From Leptoclinus maculatus (lineage: Eukaryota > Chordata > Actinopteri > Perciformes > Stichaeidae), in assembly GCA_032191485.1 (NCBI GenBank), contig JAVDOI010000007.1:9918642-9982641 (forward strand): a DNA stretch of 64,000 bases. The letters are read 5' to 3'. Within the stretch, counting starts at the first letter, position 1, and every line of letters starts with the position of its first letter. The translations under genes and the position numbers were made by a program. This document shows positions 23,320-34,874 of this stretch, piece by piece. Below the pieces are notes generated by a model that had not been told where the DNA came from, made no database searches, and saw only the letters and a program-made list of their open reading frames with translations.

Positions 23320-24860
23320 CATCTTAGACCATCGAACATATACTAATTATGAAACCGAAATATAATGATGTTGCATACCACGTAAAACTTCAGAACCTGA
23401 GTTAAAATAAGATTTAATCAATTTGTACATACTCCAAACACAACTCACTCAAAGCCTATTATAATTACTACAGTACCACATTCATATTTCGCCAGGATGT
23501 GTGCACACCCTGCACATATCCGGACCAAGCAATCGAAGCTCGATGCTAACAAAGAAACTGAGATGGCAGAAAGCACGGCAACTACACACAGATGACGGAC
23601 ATATCCGTAACATCTCTCTCCGTCATACTATCGCTGATATATGAGCAAATAGAATATATAAAAGACAGCAGACGAAAACCACCATTACGCACGCGACTAC
23701 TTTACGCACAGCACCTGCACACCACAGCTTGTTGTTGTATCATCGCGAGTTTTTTCACCGTTCATTTTGTTCATAATGGTTGTATTTGGATGTATTGAAC
23801 ACCATTAGTGATAAACAAGTGAAATATGTAGTTTGGTACATGAGAAAAGTCAAATGGCACACATGGTGCCAAGATGTGCCAAAATGCACATTTTGGAAAT
23901 CTCGCCTGAACTCTCTGTACTAAAACCTCTCTCATTTTGTTGGGCTTTACTTTATCAAAGTCAAACTTTTGCAGAAAGACTGATCACATATTGTGCTATG
24001 ATTTGAGAGATGTTTTAGGCTTGGACCTGCATTCTTTCAAATAAATAATATCAATAAAAGTGCTTTTTTTTTCAGGCGAACCTGAACATTTTAAATTGAG
24101 CTGTGTGCCATCTTCATTTACTATAAACCAGTAACATATACACTGATATTTACACATCTGAGCAAAATCTCACAAGTGTTAGTGTTATTTATACCATCAA
24201 AATTATCCAAAAAGACCTTACAGTTAGAGATCTGTACTCTCTTTAGTATGGGTATGCTATTTTCAAGCAGAGGCCTACAAATTAGGACTAGGGGTTAAAG
24301 GGTTTTAAAACAAGGCATGCTTAATAAAATGCAAAATGTGACAGTAAATGAAAAGCTTTCTCTCTCTACCTGTTTTATATTTTAAAATGTTCTAAGTTAC
24401 AAGGATGCTTTGTTTTTATTATCCAAATATAGCAACAGCTTTATATTTGATGGATTTATGACCTTTAGTGACAATGTAGAAAAAAAAAAAAGATGGTACG
24501 CAAATAACTCTTAACACAGTTTGTTTATTGAGCGCCGCAACAAAGGATTTATTTCATAACCGATTATTCTGCATATTTCATTGATAAATTATGTAATCAC
24601 TTAGTCTGTAAAATGCCACAAAGGTGACAAATACATATCTTGTTTGAATGTGGCTTGCTTGCTTGATCATTTTTCGATATTGTGTCAAAATAAAATTGGC
24701 CTACCTGCTTATTGCTTTGCATGTTCAAATTTTCTGTACAGTCGTTTCAGGGACTGAGAATAATTATTTAGCCAGGGTAGAGGGTTTGATATGAAATCTA
24801 TATTAAATTACCAAATTAAATGAGACGGTACCTAAACCACAGATAGGGCCTGAACCACTA
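23320..24860. other. Unassigned non-coding DNA
   Basis: No gene recognised. The stretch 23480-23800 is richer in CpG than its surroundings and holds a 68-codon plus-strand frame starting at 23592. Its beginning vaguely resembles Harbinger-type N-termini, but the match is too weak to call. A short A run lies at 24480-24491. Confidence 0.45.
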
Positions 24861-24867
24861 AAAACGA

Positions 24868-25720
24868 TTACAAAGTGAACTTGCATTCAGAGGGCAAATT
24901 TGTTTTTCTGTTATATTCACATTTGAGAGCAGATGGGGCAGATACCTGAATTAGCTCCTCCTCGAGGCCTCCGAGGCAGTACGGCCTGCTGTCACAGATG
25001 ACTGGGCTTCTAAAAACAGGAGATGACCAACAGGGAGAGCACTGGGCAGTTCTATGTGGTGGGGATGGCAGAACAGAGCTGTCCATGTTGCAATATAAAC
25101 CAGTGGTATTTATGGTGCTGGAGAAGTTCATAAATCCAAAGCAATTGGTTAACCCATTGTAAATAACAATGCCAGAAATGGGAGAATTGATATGGTTGCT
25201 AGACAGTCTTGGCATGAATAATGGAAGAGAGGCATGCGAATTCAATCAGACTGGTGCTAGGACCCCAGGGACGTCAGTAGTAGTGGGACTGGTCAGGATG
25301 AGTGGACGTCGGGGAACTGTTTTGGCTGCCTGATAGAGGAACATCCTTTTTGGCGACATACTACGAACTGTTTGTGGATAGTAGTTTGCCTCTAACCAAT
25401 TTGGAAGTATGCCATGATTTCTAAATAGCTGCCTGCCCAGAAGAGGTTGAAATTGTCAATGTAGGAAACACTATGGGCAGCGCAGGCCGATGAGAGCCAG
25501 ATGTGTAGTGACAGAAGCCTGCTGTGAACTGCCCAATATTAGGACCACAGGAGGGAAGAGGACTGGATACGTATATGTGACTTAGGGGTCTTTTCAGAGG
25601 GCAAAGTCAGTTTTCAGTAGTTCAGAGGGATGCTAAAGGATATCATTTGTGCCACTGGGACAATAGCCGTGGTAATATCAGGTTCATTTGATAGGATTTT
25701 AGGGGCTTGCTAAATCGCTG
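24868..25720 (-). pseudogene. Decayed LINE ORF1 with SGNH/esterase-like domain, running into the start of ORF2
   Basis: Read on the minus strand in three alternating frames, the segment keeps the order of a CR1/L2-type ORF1 esterase domain. A SNEPDITTAIV-like strand lies at about 25660-25690. It is followed by a GTNDI motif (about 25640-25657), KTDF, then DNFNLFW (about 25436-25460) and ILPNWL (about 25393-25420), which corresponds to the usual HPN block near the catalytic His. After a linker the frame ends with CEYNRKTNLPSECKFTL, where related elements begin the endonuclease ORF2 (usually ...LLNVRSL). Stops and frameshifts break it throughout. The SGNH fold in these ORF1 proteins is thought to act in RNA or membrane handling during retrotransposition. 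The copy is dead and lacks ORF2. Confidence 0.65.
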
Positions 25721-26534
25721 CTTGATAGTGGCACCTGAGAAACAACAACTTGATGATAAAGTCATCAAAAACCAGGGTTGTGAGCTGATGTAGGCATTGA
25801 CCTGTAGACTAGTAGTGTTCAAGCAACAACCAGCCTCACAGCGCTACACGGCCATGAGGTCAGATTTTACTTCCCTGGAGGATTAATGTGAGTCAGAGTG
25901 ATAGGTCCCACTTCCACCTGTAACTTCTGAACCATCGCTCATCAGCATAGGACAACACGGAGAACACATTGTCTGCTTTTCATATGCAACTGTGGCACAT
26001 AAACTGTACTTTGTGGGATAGCTTGCAGCAGGCCTGTGTACTGCATCCAATCAGGGCATCTATCTGTGCAAGCTCCATCTGTCACTAAAGCATGCCACTG
26101 TGTGCGTGACCCAGGCCATGTGGGTGGGCTTTCGAGTGTTTTGAGTTCTTAGGCCCAGAGCCTGGGACATAGGAGGAGTTGAGGTCCTTGGCACAAGAGC
26201 CTTCATGGGTGACAGAGAGGAAGGAGAAACAGATGCCAATGAAATCTCCATGTCACCTTCGATTTTTCACTCCTCAGACCTCAGTGTAGTGAAACATAGT
26301 AATCATGATTTTATGAACGAGACACTAGTGGATTAAAGGAAAGCGAGAAATGAAGAGAAGTATGTTATGTTTACATGCATTATTAGATAATAGATTGGCT
26401 GTCATTTAGGGATTCAGACATTCTGCTGGAATTATGTTTATTGGTTTATCAGATTGCAAAACCCCAAATTATAGTATGTGAATGACAGGGTTTTCTATTT
26501 CTACCAAAGCATGGCACATGTCAATCATACTATG
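25721..26534. other. Probable 5' part of the LINE relic, then unassigned DNA
   Basis: The composition up to about 26260 stays more GC-rich and codon-like on the minus strand than the surrounding AT-rich DNA. It is therefore likely the decayed N-terminal half of the same ORF1 and its 5' region. I cannot align specific motifs. Beyond 26260 I see nothing. Confidence 0.35.
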
Positions 26535-26625
26535 GAGTATTAGTAGATAAGTTACGGTTGATTTATGGTTAGGATTAGGCAACTAAACCAAGTTAGGGAA
26601 AGATCATGATTAGTTAATAAAAAGG
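26535..26625 (+). repeat. Fragment of fish repeat (GGTTAGG..TTAGGCAAC..AAA type)
   Basis: ATGGTTAGGATTAGGCAACTA followed by AACCAAGTTAGGGAAAGATCATGA matches by eye the start of a common fish repeat. A fuller, more diverged piece of it seems to lie at 56041-56350. It is a short fragment only. Confidence 0.55.
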
Positions 26626-29600
26626 CAGATGTTTACAACATGCTCTCCCTAATTCAATTTTCCCCAATTGGCATCGGAGGAAATTTGTGAGGTGTTAAAT
26701 TGTCTAATATGGATATAACATTCCATGGCTACTGGGATTGTAAATTAACATGATCAACCACTTGCAATGGCATCACTCGAGTATGTCTGTTACAGGAAAA
26801 AAAGCAAAAACAACCTGTAAAGCAAATCCCTCTCACAGAGCTTCAAACTGCCTTCAGGTCGTAGCAAAGCAATAACCACAGCTATAGGTGTGTTTAATCA
26901 TGTGTGACCATGCTTTGCAGAGTGAATAGAGGATTTAAGTTCAACATATAGATTTCAGGCATTCTGTTCTGTGAAATATGCTCTGAAAACCACAGTATGT
27001 ATCAAAGTGTGAAATGTGTGTACCAGCACACCCCCTCATGTTTCATGTTTATCTATCGGCATTTCATCTGCAGTCAGAACAACCCCCTGGATTTGCTCGT
27101 CAGGTTTGGCTGCTCAGAGGCAGAATGTGATAAGCTGCTCCTCACAGTAATGCTGAATCAACAGCAGAAGTGTGACTTCAGGCCTGGTAATCATGAAATT
27201 GTAACAAGTCCTCAGTTTGATCTTTCAGCGCCTTATAGGAGAACACACTGTCCCCTTGTGTGTTCTGTTCTATTAAACTGCAGCTTCAGATTTTAGGTTC
27301 GGCCTGGAGTCAACAAGAAATCACAGCAGGTGTTTGGACCACCATCTACATCTCCAGTGATCTCCATTTCACTATTTAAGTGGTTTTCAGCACTTTGTGT
27401 GTAAAAGTATATCAAAAACTCTGTGTGTCTCGTAGAAAAATAATGACACCAGAAGGGTACAATAAGGAGAGGCTAAAAAACAATTACATCTTTATGACCT
27501 TGATCAGCCCAGAGGGGAAAAAAAATCTTCTCTTTATAAGATTATTATTAACTAAGATTGTCTTTCACATCTCTCCAGACAGAATAATAGAACTATGGTT
27601 TTATTTTTTCTCTTTTAAAACTTGAATATAATGCATATGCAATCAAGCGAAAACCACAACGTTTTTAGAATTTGTTCCAAATGAATTGCAGTCCCATAGT
27701 CCCACAACAACTGCTTTGTTTCTTGCAACCATTCACTGAACCCATCCTATCATGCATGCGGTTAGTAACATAAAACTTCAAAAAGAGTGAACAGTAGATT
27801 GTGGCTTATATTTTTTTGCATTAATGCACAATTAAGATATTTTCATAATTCAAATGTAACTTTACTGCCTGATTATAGACTACATTATTTGTAACTAAGA
27901 TATTTAGTTTTGCATTTTATTACTGAAAGCTTTACATGTAATATTTATCCCAGATTCCATTTGATTATAGTTTTATTTTAAAATGCATTAAAATGCCACA
28001 AATATAATTAAGACCTTGAGCTTGCAATCTTACAGTGTTGGCAATTCCTTTGGTTGTCAGCATATTTTTTTACCATATCTCACAGGTCACTGACCTCACT
28101 TTTTACTTGAAGCGATCCTTCTCTGTGAAAATGTATGCGCAAAGGTGCTGTCTGTGCTCTACGGTGGACATTTCTAACCACAAATTGTATTTGTACTTGG
28201 CTATTTTGACATCACTCTGCTCCCATAGATGTACAGTTGCCTGCTATTATACTGTGTGTGGGAGATTTACTCCTGAGCTTTGTCTTGTGTGTGTGTGAAC
28301 AATCAATGAGAACATAACCTGTTTAAAGCAGGTTGTCGGGGTTATATTGGAGGGCTGCTGATATTGAGTGCAATGTTTTCTATTACAGATAAAAGAGCCG
28401 AATTGAAGACAATTTAAAATGTAAATTACTCACATTTGACACTCAGGGTTGTGAGAGAAAAATAATATATCATTAATCAATACAGTTTAAATTAATCTTC
28501 CTTGTGCCGTAATCCAGGGTGAGCACTAGTGCACCAATCAAGTTCAGAGTTCATCTGAATAAAATGCAGACATGCAAGTAAGTACAAAAATAAAGAGAAA
28601 GATATGCCATCATAAACCTTTCAGGTTTCATAGCTTTTTTTTTCAGAAAACTTTTTACTTCTTCCAGTGCGAACTGAACACACCTGATTAACTGCATCAA
28701 TGACCCTCTGCAACTCCTCTTCTTTGTATTTAAAATGCAGCTACTCAGGCCTTAAAACAATATCTGTTTTATTTTTTCCACTTTCTTCCACTTTAGTTTA
28801 AATTTCACAGTCACTGAAATTGCACTTCTTCCTCCCAGTCTCTGTCCAGCCATTCATTGTCTGACATTTTAACTACATCATAATGAACTTGGAAATGTAA
28901 GTGATTTAAATTGAGTCTGGTCACGATGCAGGTGTTATGGGCGGGAAAGCATTGGATTAATATAGGCGATTGGCTTTGAGAAGAGTGGTAGCATTAAGCT
29001 AACGTGATTGGATGAAGTGAACCAGGAAGGAGTTGTCTCTTTCATTTTGAATAATATGATAATAACGGAACGTGGGGAAAAATAGAATATGAAAAAGATT
29101 CAGAGTTGTGTGCATAAACTCACCTTGGTGGGTAGGGTCATCAATTGAAATAAAAATGTGCCTGCTCCAATGTGAAGGCAGATACTGGTGTTGATGCGTA
29201 CAAATACAATAACTGGTGGGGCCAAGACTGCTCCCTACTGAAAAAGCCTGTCTTCCCCAAGAGCATGGATGTGAGGAGAGTTCAAATATTCTCTGTGTGT
29301 GTTGTTTTGCTGTAAATGCTTTTCTATCATTGTTCCAATTGATTTTGTGTAGTGTACTGTATGTAGCTGTAAAATAAACTAGCTAATGATCATTCCTGAT
29401 CAATATAATTGATTGCATTATTACTTAAATGATTTTCAACCTACTGTATATGAAGGGATAGAGCCAGGGAGGTGTACCTTTAATGGGTCCTGGTGTAGAT
29501 AATAGTCTTCCTGAATGAACACAAATTTTGCCCACCAGCTTTCCCTCTAAGCAATGAATAAATATGATCAAGCATCTGTCCAGTTTATCCTAGCGTAATG

Positions 29601-29910
29601 TGTCCAGCAGCCTTACACAAAATTGCTGCAGTTTTATTAGTCATCTCATCTTCATATGACCCCCTCATTACCAACTGTGTAGATGTGCTGATAATTACTG
29701 TCCCATAGTGAAAGCTAGTGTGAAAGAGTGCACCCTGCAATAATTCCTATATCTCTACAGTACAGTGCACTGTACACTGGATATGCTGCCAAGCCCGGGG
29801 ATAAACTGTGTGGTTGTAAAACTCATTTGACTATCTTTCAAGTATGGTCTAACTGTGTTAAGAGCCACTAGAACCCTTTGGTGATACATTATCTAACTAT
29901 AAAGCAAGGG
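26626..29910. other. Unassigned non-coding DNA
   Basis: No gene recognised. AT-rich, with scattered short frames lacking domains. The stretch 29630-29790 is non-repetitive and has several ATTA/TAAT cores. Confidence 0.5.
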
Positions 29911-29914
29911 ATCC

Positions 29915-29954
29915 CTGTCTGTCTGTCTGTCTGTATGTGTGTGTGTGTGTGTGT
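29915..29954. repeat. Compound (CTGT)n-(GT)n microsatellite
   Basis: Five CTGT units are followed by ATGT and about nine GT units. Confidence 0.95.
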
Positions 29955-30035
29955 CCTTCACATATCTCAATAATTGTTTCTCCGATCTACTTAACACGTG
30001 GCGGGTGTATTGCTGAGGAGCCAAGGACATGCAGT

Positions 30036-30270
30036 GTCGAATTTGGGGTACTTCTCAAGTCTCTTAATTGTCGTTTCCTCGCTCCTCGCTTGAACCGGAA
30101 GTTGTTTCTGCGCCGCCATATTGACGGCCGTCCCAAAGCTCTAATGTAGCTCGGAGGTTTCCTCCATGCATCCCTGATGGGAGGGACAAAGACGCAAGGA
30201 AAGGACCCAAGTGAGGGAAATGGGGATGCAATTAAGAGACTTGAGAAGTACCCTTGGTTCAATTTGGACA
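30036..30270. mobile_element. MITE-like element with perfect 25-bp inverted repeats
   Basis: Positions 30046-30070 (GGGTACTTCTCAAGTC...) and 30229-30253 (...GACTTGAGAAGTACCC) are perfect reverse complements over 25 bp. They are extended inward by TTTCC/GGAAA and outward by GTCnAATTT-like and AATTTGGAC motifs. The interior of about 160 bp is CpG-rich and has no transposase frame. The right arm and the adjacent GTGAGGGAAAnGGGGATG recur at about 40683-40728. This supports a dispersed family. No clear target duplication is visible, so the superfamily is open. Confidence 0.75.
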
Positions 30271-32131
30271 CGTGACATGCTCAGTCTTAATACATTTTGA
30301 ATAAACAAGCGATGAGCACCAGAGGGGCGGGGCTCGAGTATTTCAACCACAGCGGGCAAACCGCGGAACTGCAGTTCTCTTTTGCTGCTGGATGATGGAT
30401 GTACTAACGTTACAGCAAAACTCTTTACTTTCCTTTTAATCAACGAGCGATTTCAAAGAACGCTGGAAGCAGCACTTCCGGGGGCCAAGCAATCGGCCCG
30501 CTCCAAACGGGTACGCCCCGAACTGGCACTGCACTAGTTACGTATGAAGACAGATGCATTAGCGAGGTACAAAAATACCATGTGTTGCTGACCGAGGTGT
30601 TAATGTGAACTTCCTGGCCCCTTAGATAACTGCATGCATTTATGTGTATCCTGCTTTGTCAACATGGATGTCAAACCGCAGGCTGCCTTTAAGTTATTCT
30701 GACGTGAAAGCATCATAACAAATAACTCTTTTCCATCTTGATAAATATTTAGAGATGTTATGCCTCTGGGTTTCTTTCAAATGATAGATCCACTAAGAGA
30801 AAAATGGTGTCACCTGATTCTGAGTAAGCATCCACTGAGGCTCACTGTTTGAAAAAAAAGGTAAAAGCTCTCATAGTGGAGAGAATCACACCAGCAGAGT
30901 TTAGAGCATTCTAAAAGTGCATTATATCCACAGGAAGAGGTCCTGCTTAGACATGAAATTGACTCATGCTGTTTGCAACTTCTTCCACTCAGCTGGAGTC
31001 CTTCAATCTAAAGAGCCTCGGGTTTCCAAAGCCCTCTCTCCTTCTACTGTTGGAACTGCATCCTAAACAAACAAACAACAGCACTGCCCTGAGAACAGTG
31101 ATGCCAGCAAAAATGCTAAATGTATTCAAAACAGCAGCTATTTGCATCAGCTTTTGAAGTAAATGCAACATGATGGCTGAAATGAATATCATTTTTTATT
31201 TAATAAATGAACAACGCACAACACAGCATTTTACATTTACATCAAAAGCTGAGATTTGTTGGTTTCTCATACTTTCTAGTACACATCAGTACTCAATAGT
31301 AGCATGTAACTACTAAATGCCCAGCCTGTTGATGAAAACTCTAAATCAAAGGGCTAAATTACTAGATTACTTTGACATTATAAATTAATTTCAACATTAC
31401 TTTATTATTTATTCATATTGCAGCTTTGCTTTTGATTCAAATTAGCATAAATAAACATAAAGTTGGCTAAAACAGACATTTTGCCAGAATACCTTTTAGT
31501 AGCGAATCCCGTAGATTCAGCTGATTTATTTGGGGAGGAATAAGCTACAAGGTGGATCGATTTAAACAAATTACTGTCATAGTGCACAGACTTATTCCAT
31601 AATGAAATATTTGTCACTGGAAATAGCTAGCATCAAAACCTGTCAAGAGAGGATATACTTTGAAGGTAGTTCACTTCAACAAGCTTTTAGCCTGTATTAC
31701 ATGAGCTCTTGAGAGAAATCTGGGAAATGAAGCATTGAAGCATTGAAGCATTGAAACTATGTGCCAGAATAGAATCTATTATCCAATGTCCATTTCAAAG
31801 ACGGTCAGAGTTGAGTGGCCTTTTTTTGTTTTAATCAATTCCCATATTTTGTCCTCTTCTTGAAAAAAGGTATTGAGTTTATGTACTTTACATTATCGGT
31901 TGATTCATAAACACATAACTCATTTCTGCTGAAGTAGCAGGAGAGTGCTGCATTAATGTAACAGCTACAAATTTAACAAAGAGACAAATAAGACACACAA
32001 TTACATCAATATTCATGGCGTGATTTCTTATAATGCTAAACCAAACATATTCTAAAAACATAATTTAGTTAGTTTAACATTTCCTTGGGCATCTCTGACT
32101 AATCCATTTGTATCCATTATTAGATACTTAT
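30271..32131. other. Unassigned DNA, CpG-rich then AT-rich
   Basis: 30300-30560 is CpG-rich and includes GGGGCCAAGCAATCGG and a GGGTACGCCCCG motif of the kind found at fish repeat ends. It is therefore probably mobile-element DNA rather than a promoter. From about 30600 onward I see ordinary AT-rich DNA. A short CATTGAAG triplication lies at about 31733-31756. Confidence 0.45.
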
Positions 32132-32682
32132 TAGTGGTGTAACGGACCACTGTCGATCCGTGCAAAGGTAATTTATAACGTTATCATGATGTGTTCACAT
32201 GTAATCTCGTAAAATGTAGTGTTGGTAAGAAACTTAAATAAATCCAGTTTTCACAACAACATAAATAGATATTAGAGGGAATTATGACCTGTTTACAATA
32301 GCTCTAAGCAGCTAATAATAAATCATTAAAACAATATTTGTTTTAATCAATAAAAATACAATCTTTTATCTCCTTATCATTTGAATTGTGTGTTTCTATG
32401 AGGAAAAACAAACACTATAGATGTCGAACAAAGTAAAAACAACATTACATTTAGAATTTTTGATGGTTTACACCATTTAAAAAAAATAGACTGGAGCCTT
32501 GTAGACCGGCTATAATCAAACAACAACGGGATCTGTATCTGACAATATGGCTCATCAATCATCGGCAATTAGTATCGGTGGCAAAAAAAAGTAAACAGGG
32601 ATCTCTAAAAGCTATATGATCCTTTTTTATTTGTAGCTGATCCGATCTGTGATCCGATCATGATACGATCCGAACTGTGAGT
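32132..32682. mobile_element. hAT-like remnant with GATCCG-rich end
   Basis: The left edge reads TAGTGGTGTAACGGACCACTG then TCGATCCG. The right edge (32640-32682) is a run of ATCCGATCTGTGATCCGATC and ATACGATCCGAACTGTGAG. Both phrases fit the terminal and subterminal sequence of a fish hAT family. The right edge corresponds to subterminal sequence in reverse orientation and lacks the outermost TGTAAC end. The interior is AT-rich with no transposase frame. It is truncated and inactive. Confidence 0.55.
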
Positions 32683-33300
32683 TTAATGTATTTTATGTTT
32701 CTCATATTGAAAAATGCTCAACAACTCTTAAAAGGCATCACAAAAGCCACAGTATAATACTAAGTGGAGGCATCACACCTGCTGCAGTCATTTTTAAAGT
32801 TATACCAAAAATATAAAATGATTTATGACATTTAGATGTGTCTGTCCATGAGTTTGTTTCACTTCATTTTATAACTTCAGCTCTGCTTTGTGTTTTTCCT
32901 TTCTTTAATTTTTGTGGGCTCTGCTGCTTTTTGCAATTAAGACGCGGCACGATCTGTCTGTAACTGTCAACTCAGAATAGAGAGGCCAGAGTGTATGACA
33001 GTAGAGTAGCAACTGTGGTGTGACAACCTTCCTGCGAGAAGGTCTCTGGACTTGCCCCTTAGAGAATCACACAATTATGCTCTACTCAGAATGTGTGACA
33101 TACTACGAAGACCGTGGAGAGCTCTCTAACCTCTTTTTGCTTTCGGTAGAGGATGTGACCCTGCTCTTATTTAAATGCACAAACAAGCAGGGCTCAACAG
33201 TAACATGCATTAGTGATATTTTAATTTTGCTGTCATGGACAGGATCGTAAACAGACAACGCTGCACGAGACAATGCTGGACATTACTCATTTTACTCATG
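32683..33300. other. Unassigned non-coding DNA
   Basis: I see nothing firm here. The last 60 bases before 33301 may belong to the Gypsy element, but the reading is unclear. Confidence 0.45.
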
Positions 33301-33965
33301 TGAGCACAATTACTCATGACCAGCTCCGCCACCGGCATGTCACCTTTCCAGTGTGCCTATGGGTTCCAGCCACCTCTGTTCCCCGCATTGGAGAAGGAGG
33401 TGTCCTGCCCTTCCGTCCAGACATTCGTCCGCTGCTGCCGCCAGACCTGGGCAAGGGCACGAGCAACCCTGCTCCGGTCTGCAGACCGCTATGCAACAGT
33501 GGCTAACCGACACCGCACTCCAGCCCCCATCTACCAGGTGGGTCAGAGGGTGTGGTTGTCAACCCGGGACCTACCCTTGCGGGTGGAGTCCAAGAAGCTG
33601 GGGCCAAGATTCATCGGGCCTTTTGAGATCGAGAGGATCATCAACCCGGCGGCAGTAAGGCTCAAGCTCCCCAGGGCCATGCGCATTCATCCCACTTTCC
33701 ACGTTTCCAAGGTCAGACCTGTGCGGGAGAGTCCCTTGGTGCCGGCTGCTCCGCCTCCCCCGCCTCCTCGCCTCATCGAAGGAGGTCCGGTCTACACCAT
33801 TCATCGTCTGCTGCGTTCCCGCCGCTGGGGGGCGAGGGCTTCAATACCTGCTCGACTGGGAAGGATATGGTCCGGAGGAGAGGCAATGGGTGCCAACTCG
33901 GAACATCTGCGACCCCCAACTCATCGCAAGGTTTCATCAGCAGCACCCAGAACAACCGTCTAGGA
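33301..33965 (+). pseudogene. Ty3/Gypsy chromovirus pol 3' end: integrase C-terminus and chromodomain
   Basis: The plus-strand frame from 33316 begins with the end of an integrase core (MSPFQCAYGFQPPLFP). It continues through a helical linker with YQVGQRVWLSTRDLPL, then the GPY/F module (GPRFIGPFEIERI ... RLKLP) and a HPTFHVSKVRPV segment. This is the usual layout of fish chromoviral integrases. A Pro-rich linker leads to a chromodomain that starts in this frame near 33785. The reading shifts by one base at the G run around 33826-33831, and the rest of the chromodomain follows in another frame to about 33960. Gag, protease, reverse transcriptase, RNase H and the integrase catalytic core are absent. 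No LTR was recognised. It is a 5'-truncated, frameshifted relic, clearly more GC-rich than its neighbours. Confidence 0.92.
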
Positions 33966-34394
33966 CCAAGACGACTGCCAGAAACACCCAGCAGGTTCGT
34001 CCTCTAGGGCCAAGGAACCCTGCCACCGGAACCCCTCCACCCACCCGGCGGTGGACTCTGACTCGGCGGCCTCGGAGGAGTTCTGCCCCTGCCTTACACA
34101 CACTCACTGCATATGCATCTGTTTTAGAGACTATGGCGAAGCAAATAATGTTGTTGGACTGTGGGGTTTTGTTTGGTTACTGTAAAAAAGCTTTTGCGTC
34201 ACATTTTCATTATTAACGTATAATAATGAAATGAAACTGATGTCTGAGTGCAAACCAACCACTTTTTAAAAGAAAGTGTTGAACCCTGCAAACACGTTTT
34301 CAATAACTGTACAAAACATTTGACCAAGGTTTAAGTGCAAAATGAACTGTAATGATGAAAAGTGCATGGTTGGAATTGAACTATTGCTAACTCT
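33966..34394. other. Tail of Gypsy relic, then unassigned DNA
   Basis: Up to about 34100 the sequence stays GC-rich and Pro/Arg-coding. This is consistent with the C-terminal tail or 3' untranslated part of the Gypsy element. After that it becomes AT-rich. No LTR is visible. Confidence 0.45.
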
Positions 34395-34687
34395 TTATTC
34401 AGAAAGAAAGTTGGCAACAACTAAAGATTTAAGTCTACCAGACACTTTGACTACAGTAATTAAGACGTTTGAATACACAGATATTGCCACGAGTTCAAAG
34501 ACTTTGCAGTAAAAACATCTCCAATGAATATTTTCTGTTTGTGTCTGGCCATGAGGTCCTTTAGTGAAAGCAGCAGACTGTTTGAAAAGCGTGCGACTGT
34601 ACAGATGCAGTTGCCTGGCTGCTTTTTTTAGTTCCTCACAGCGGATGTTTTTCCATCTCTCTTCTTCCAGGGTTTTATGCCATTGAT
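34395..34687 (-). other. Exon-like open frame, unknown origin
   Basis: On the minus strand, TATGCTGGATTTTAG (an acceptor-like AG at 34688-34689) precedes an open frame of about 97 codons. It begins QWHKTLEEERWKNIRCEELK and continues KAARQLHLYSRTLFKQSAAF. The first half is charged and helix-like, unlike the chance frames around it. The frame ends at a stop that overlaps an AATAAA at about 34394-34399. I recognise no family. It could be a terminal exon, a retrocopy fragment or chance. The frame is also open upstream of the proposed acceptor to 34874, but that part is low in protein character. Confidence 0.22.
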
Positions 34688-34874
34688 CTAAAATCCAGCA
34701 TACATAAACATATCCAAGGCAAAGTTTTATTTTTGAAGATTTGGGGATGGAATGTGAAATATGAGAAAATATACAGTAATACATGCTATGTTGGGGGCTT
34801 GAGATATAACAATCTTGATATCGTGGGATTTCATTATTCACCAAAACAAAGATCTTTATGATCAGCGATGACAA

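Noticed and set aside
23592..23798. Possible Harbinger-type N-terminus
   Set aside because: Only a vague resemblance over about 30 residues, with no downstream transposase or terminal repeats.
31733..31756. Three copies of CATTGAAG
   Set aside because: Too short to mean more than local slippage.
33314..33955. Antisense frames across the Gypsy region
   Set aside because: They are shadows of the GC-rich integrase frame on the plus strand.
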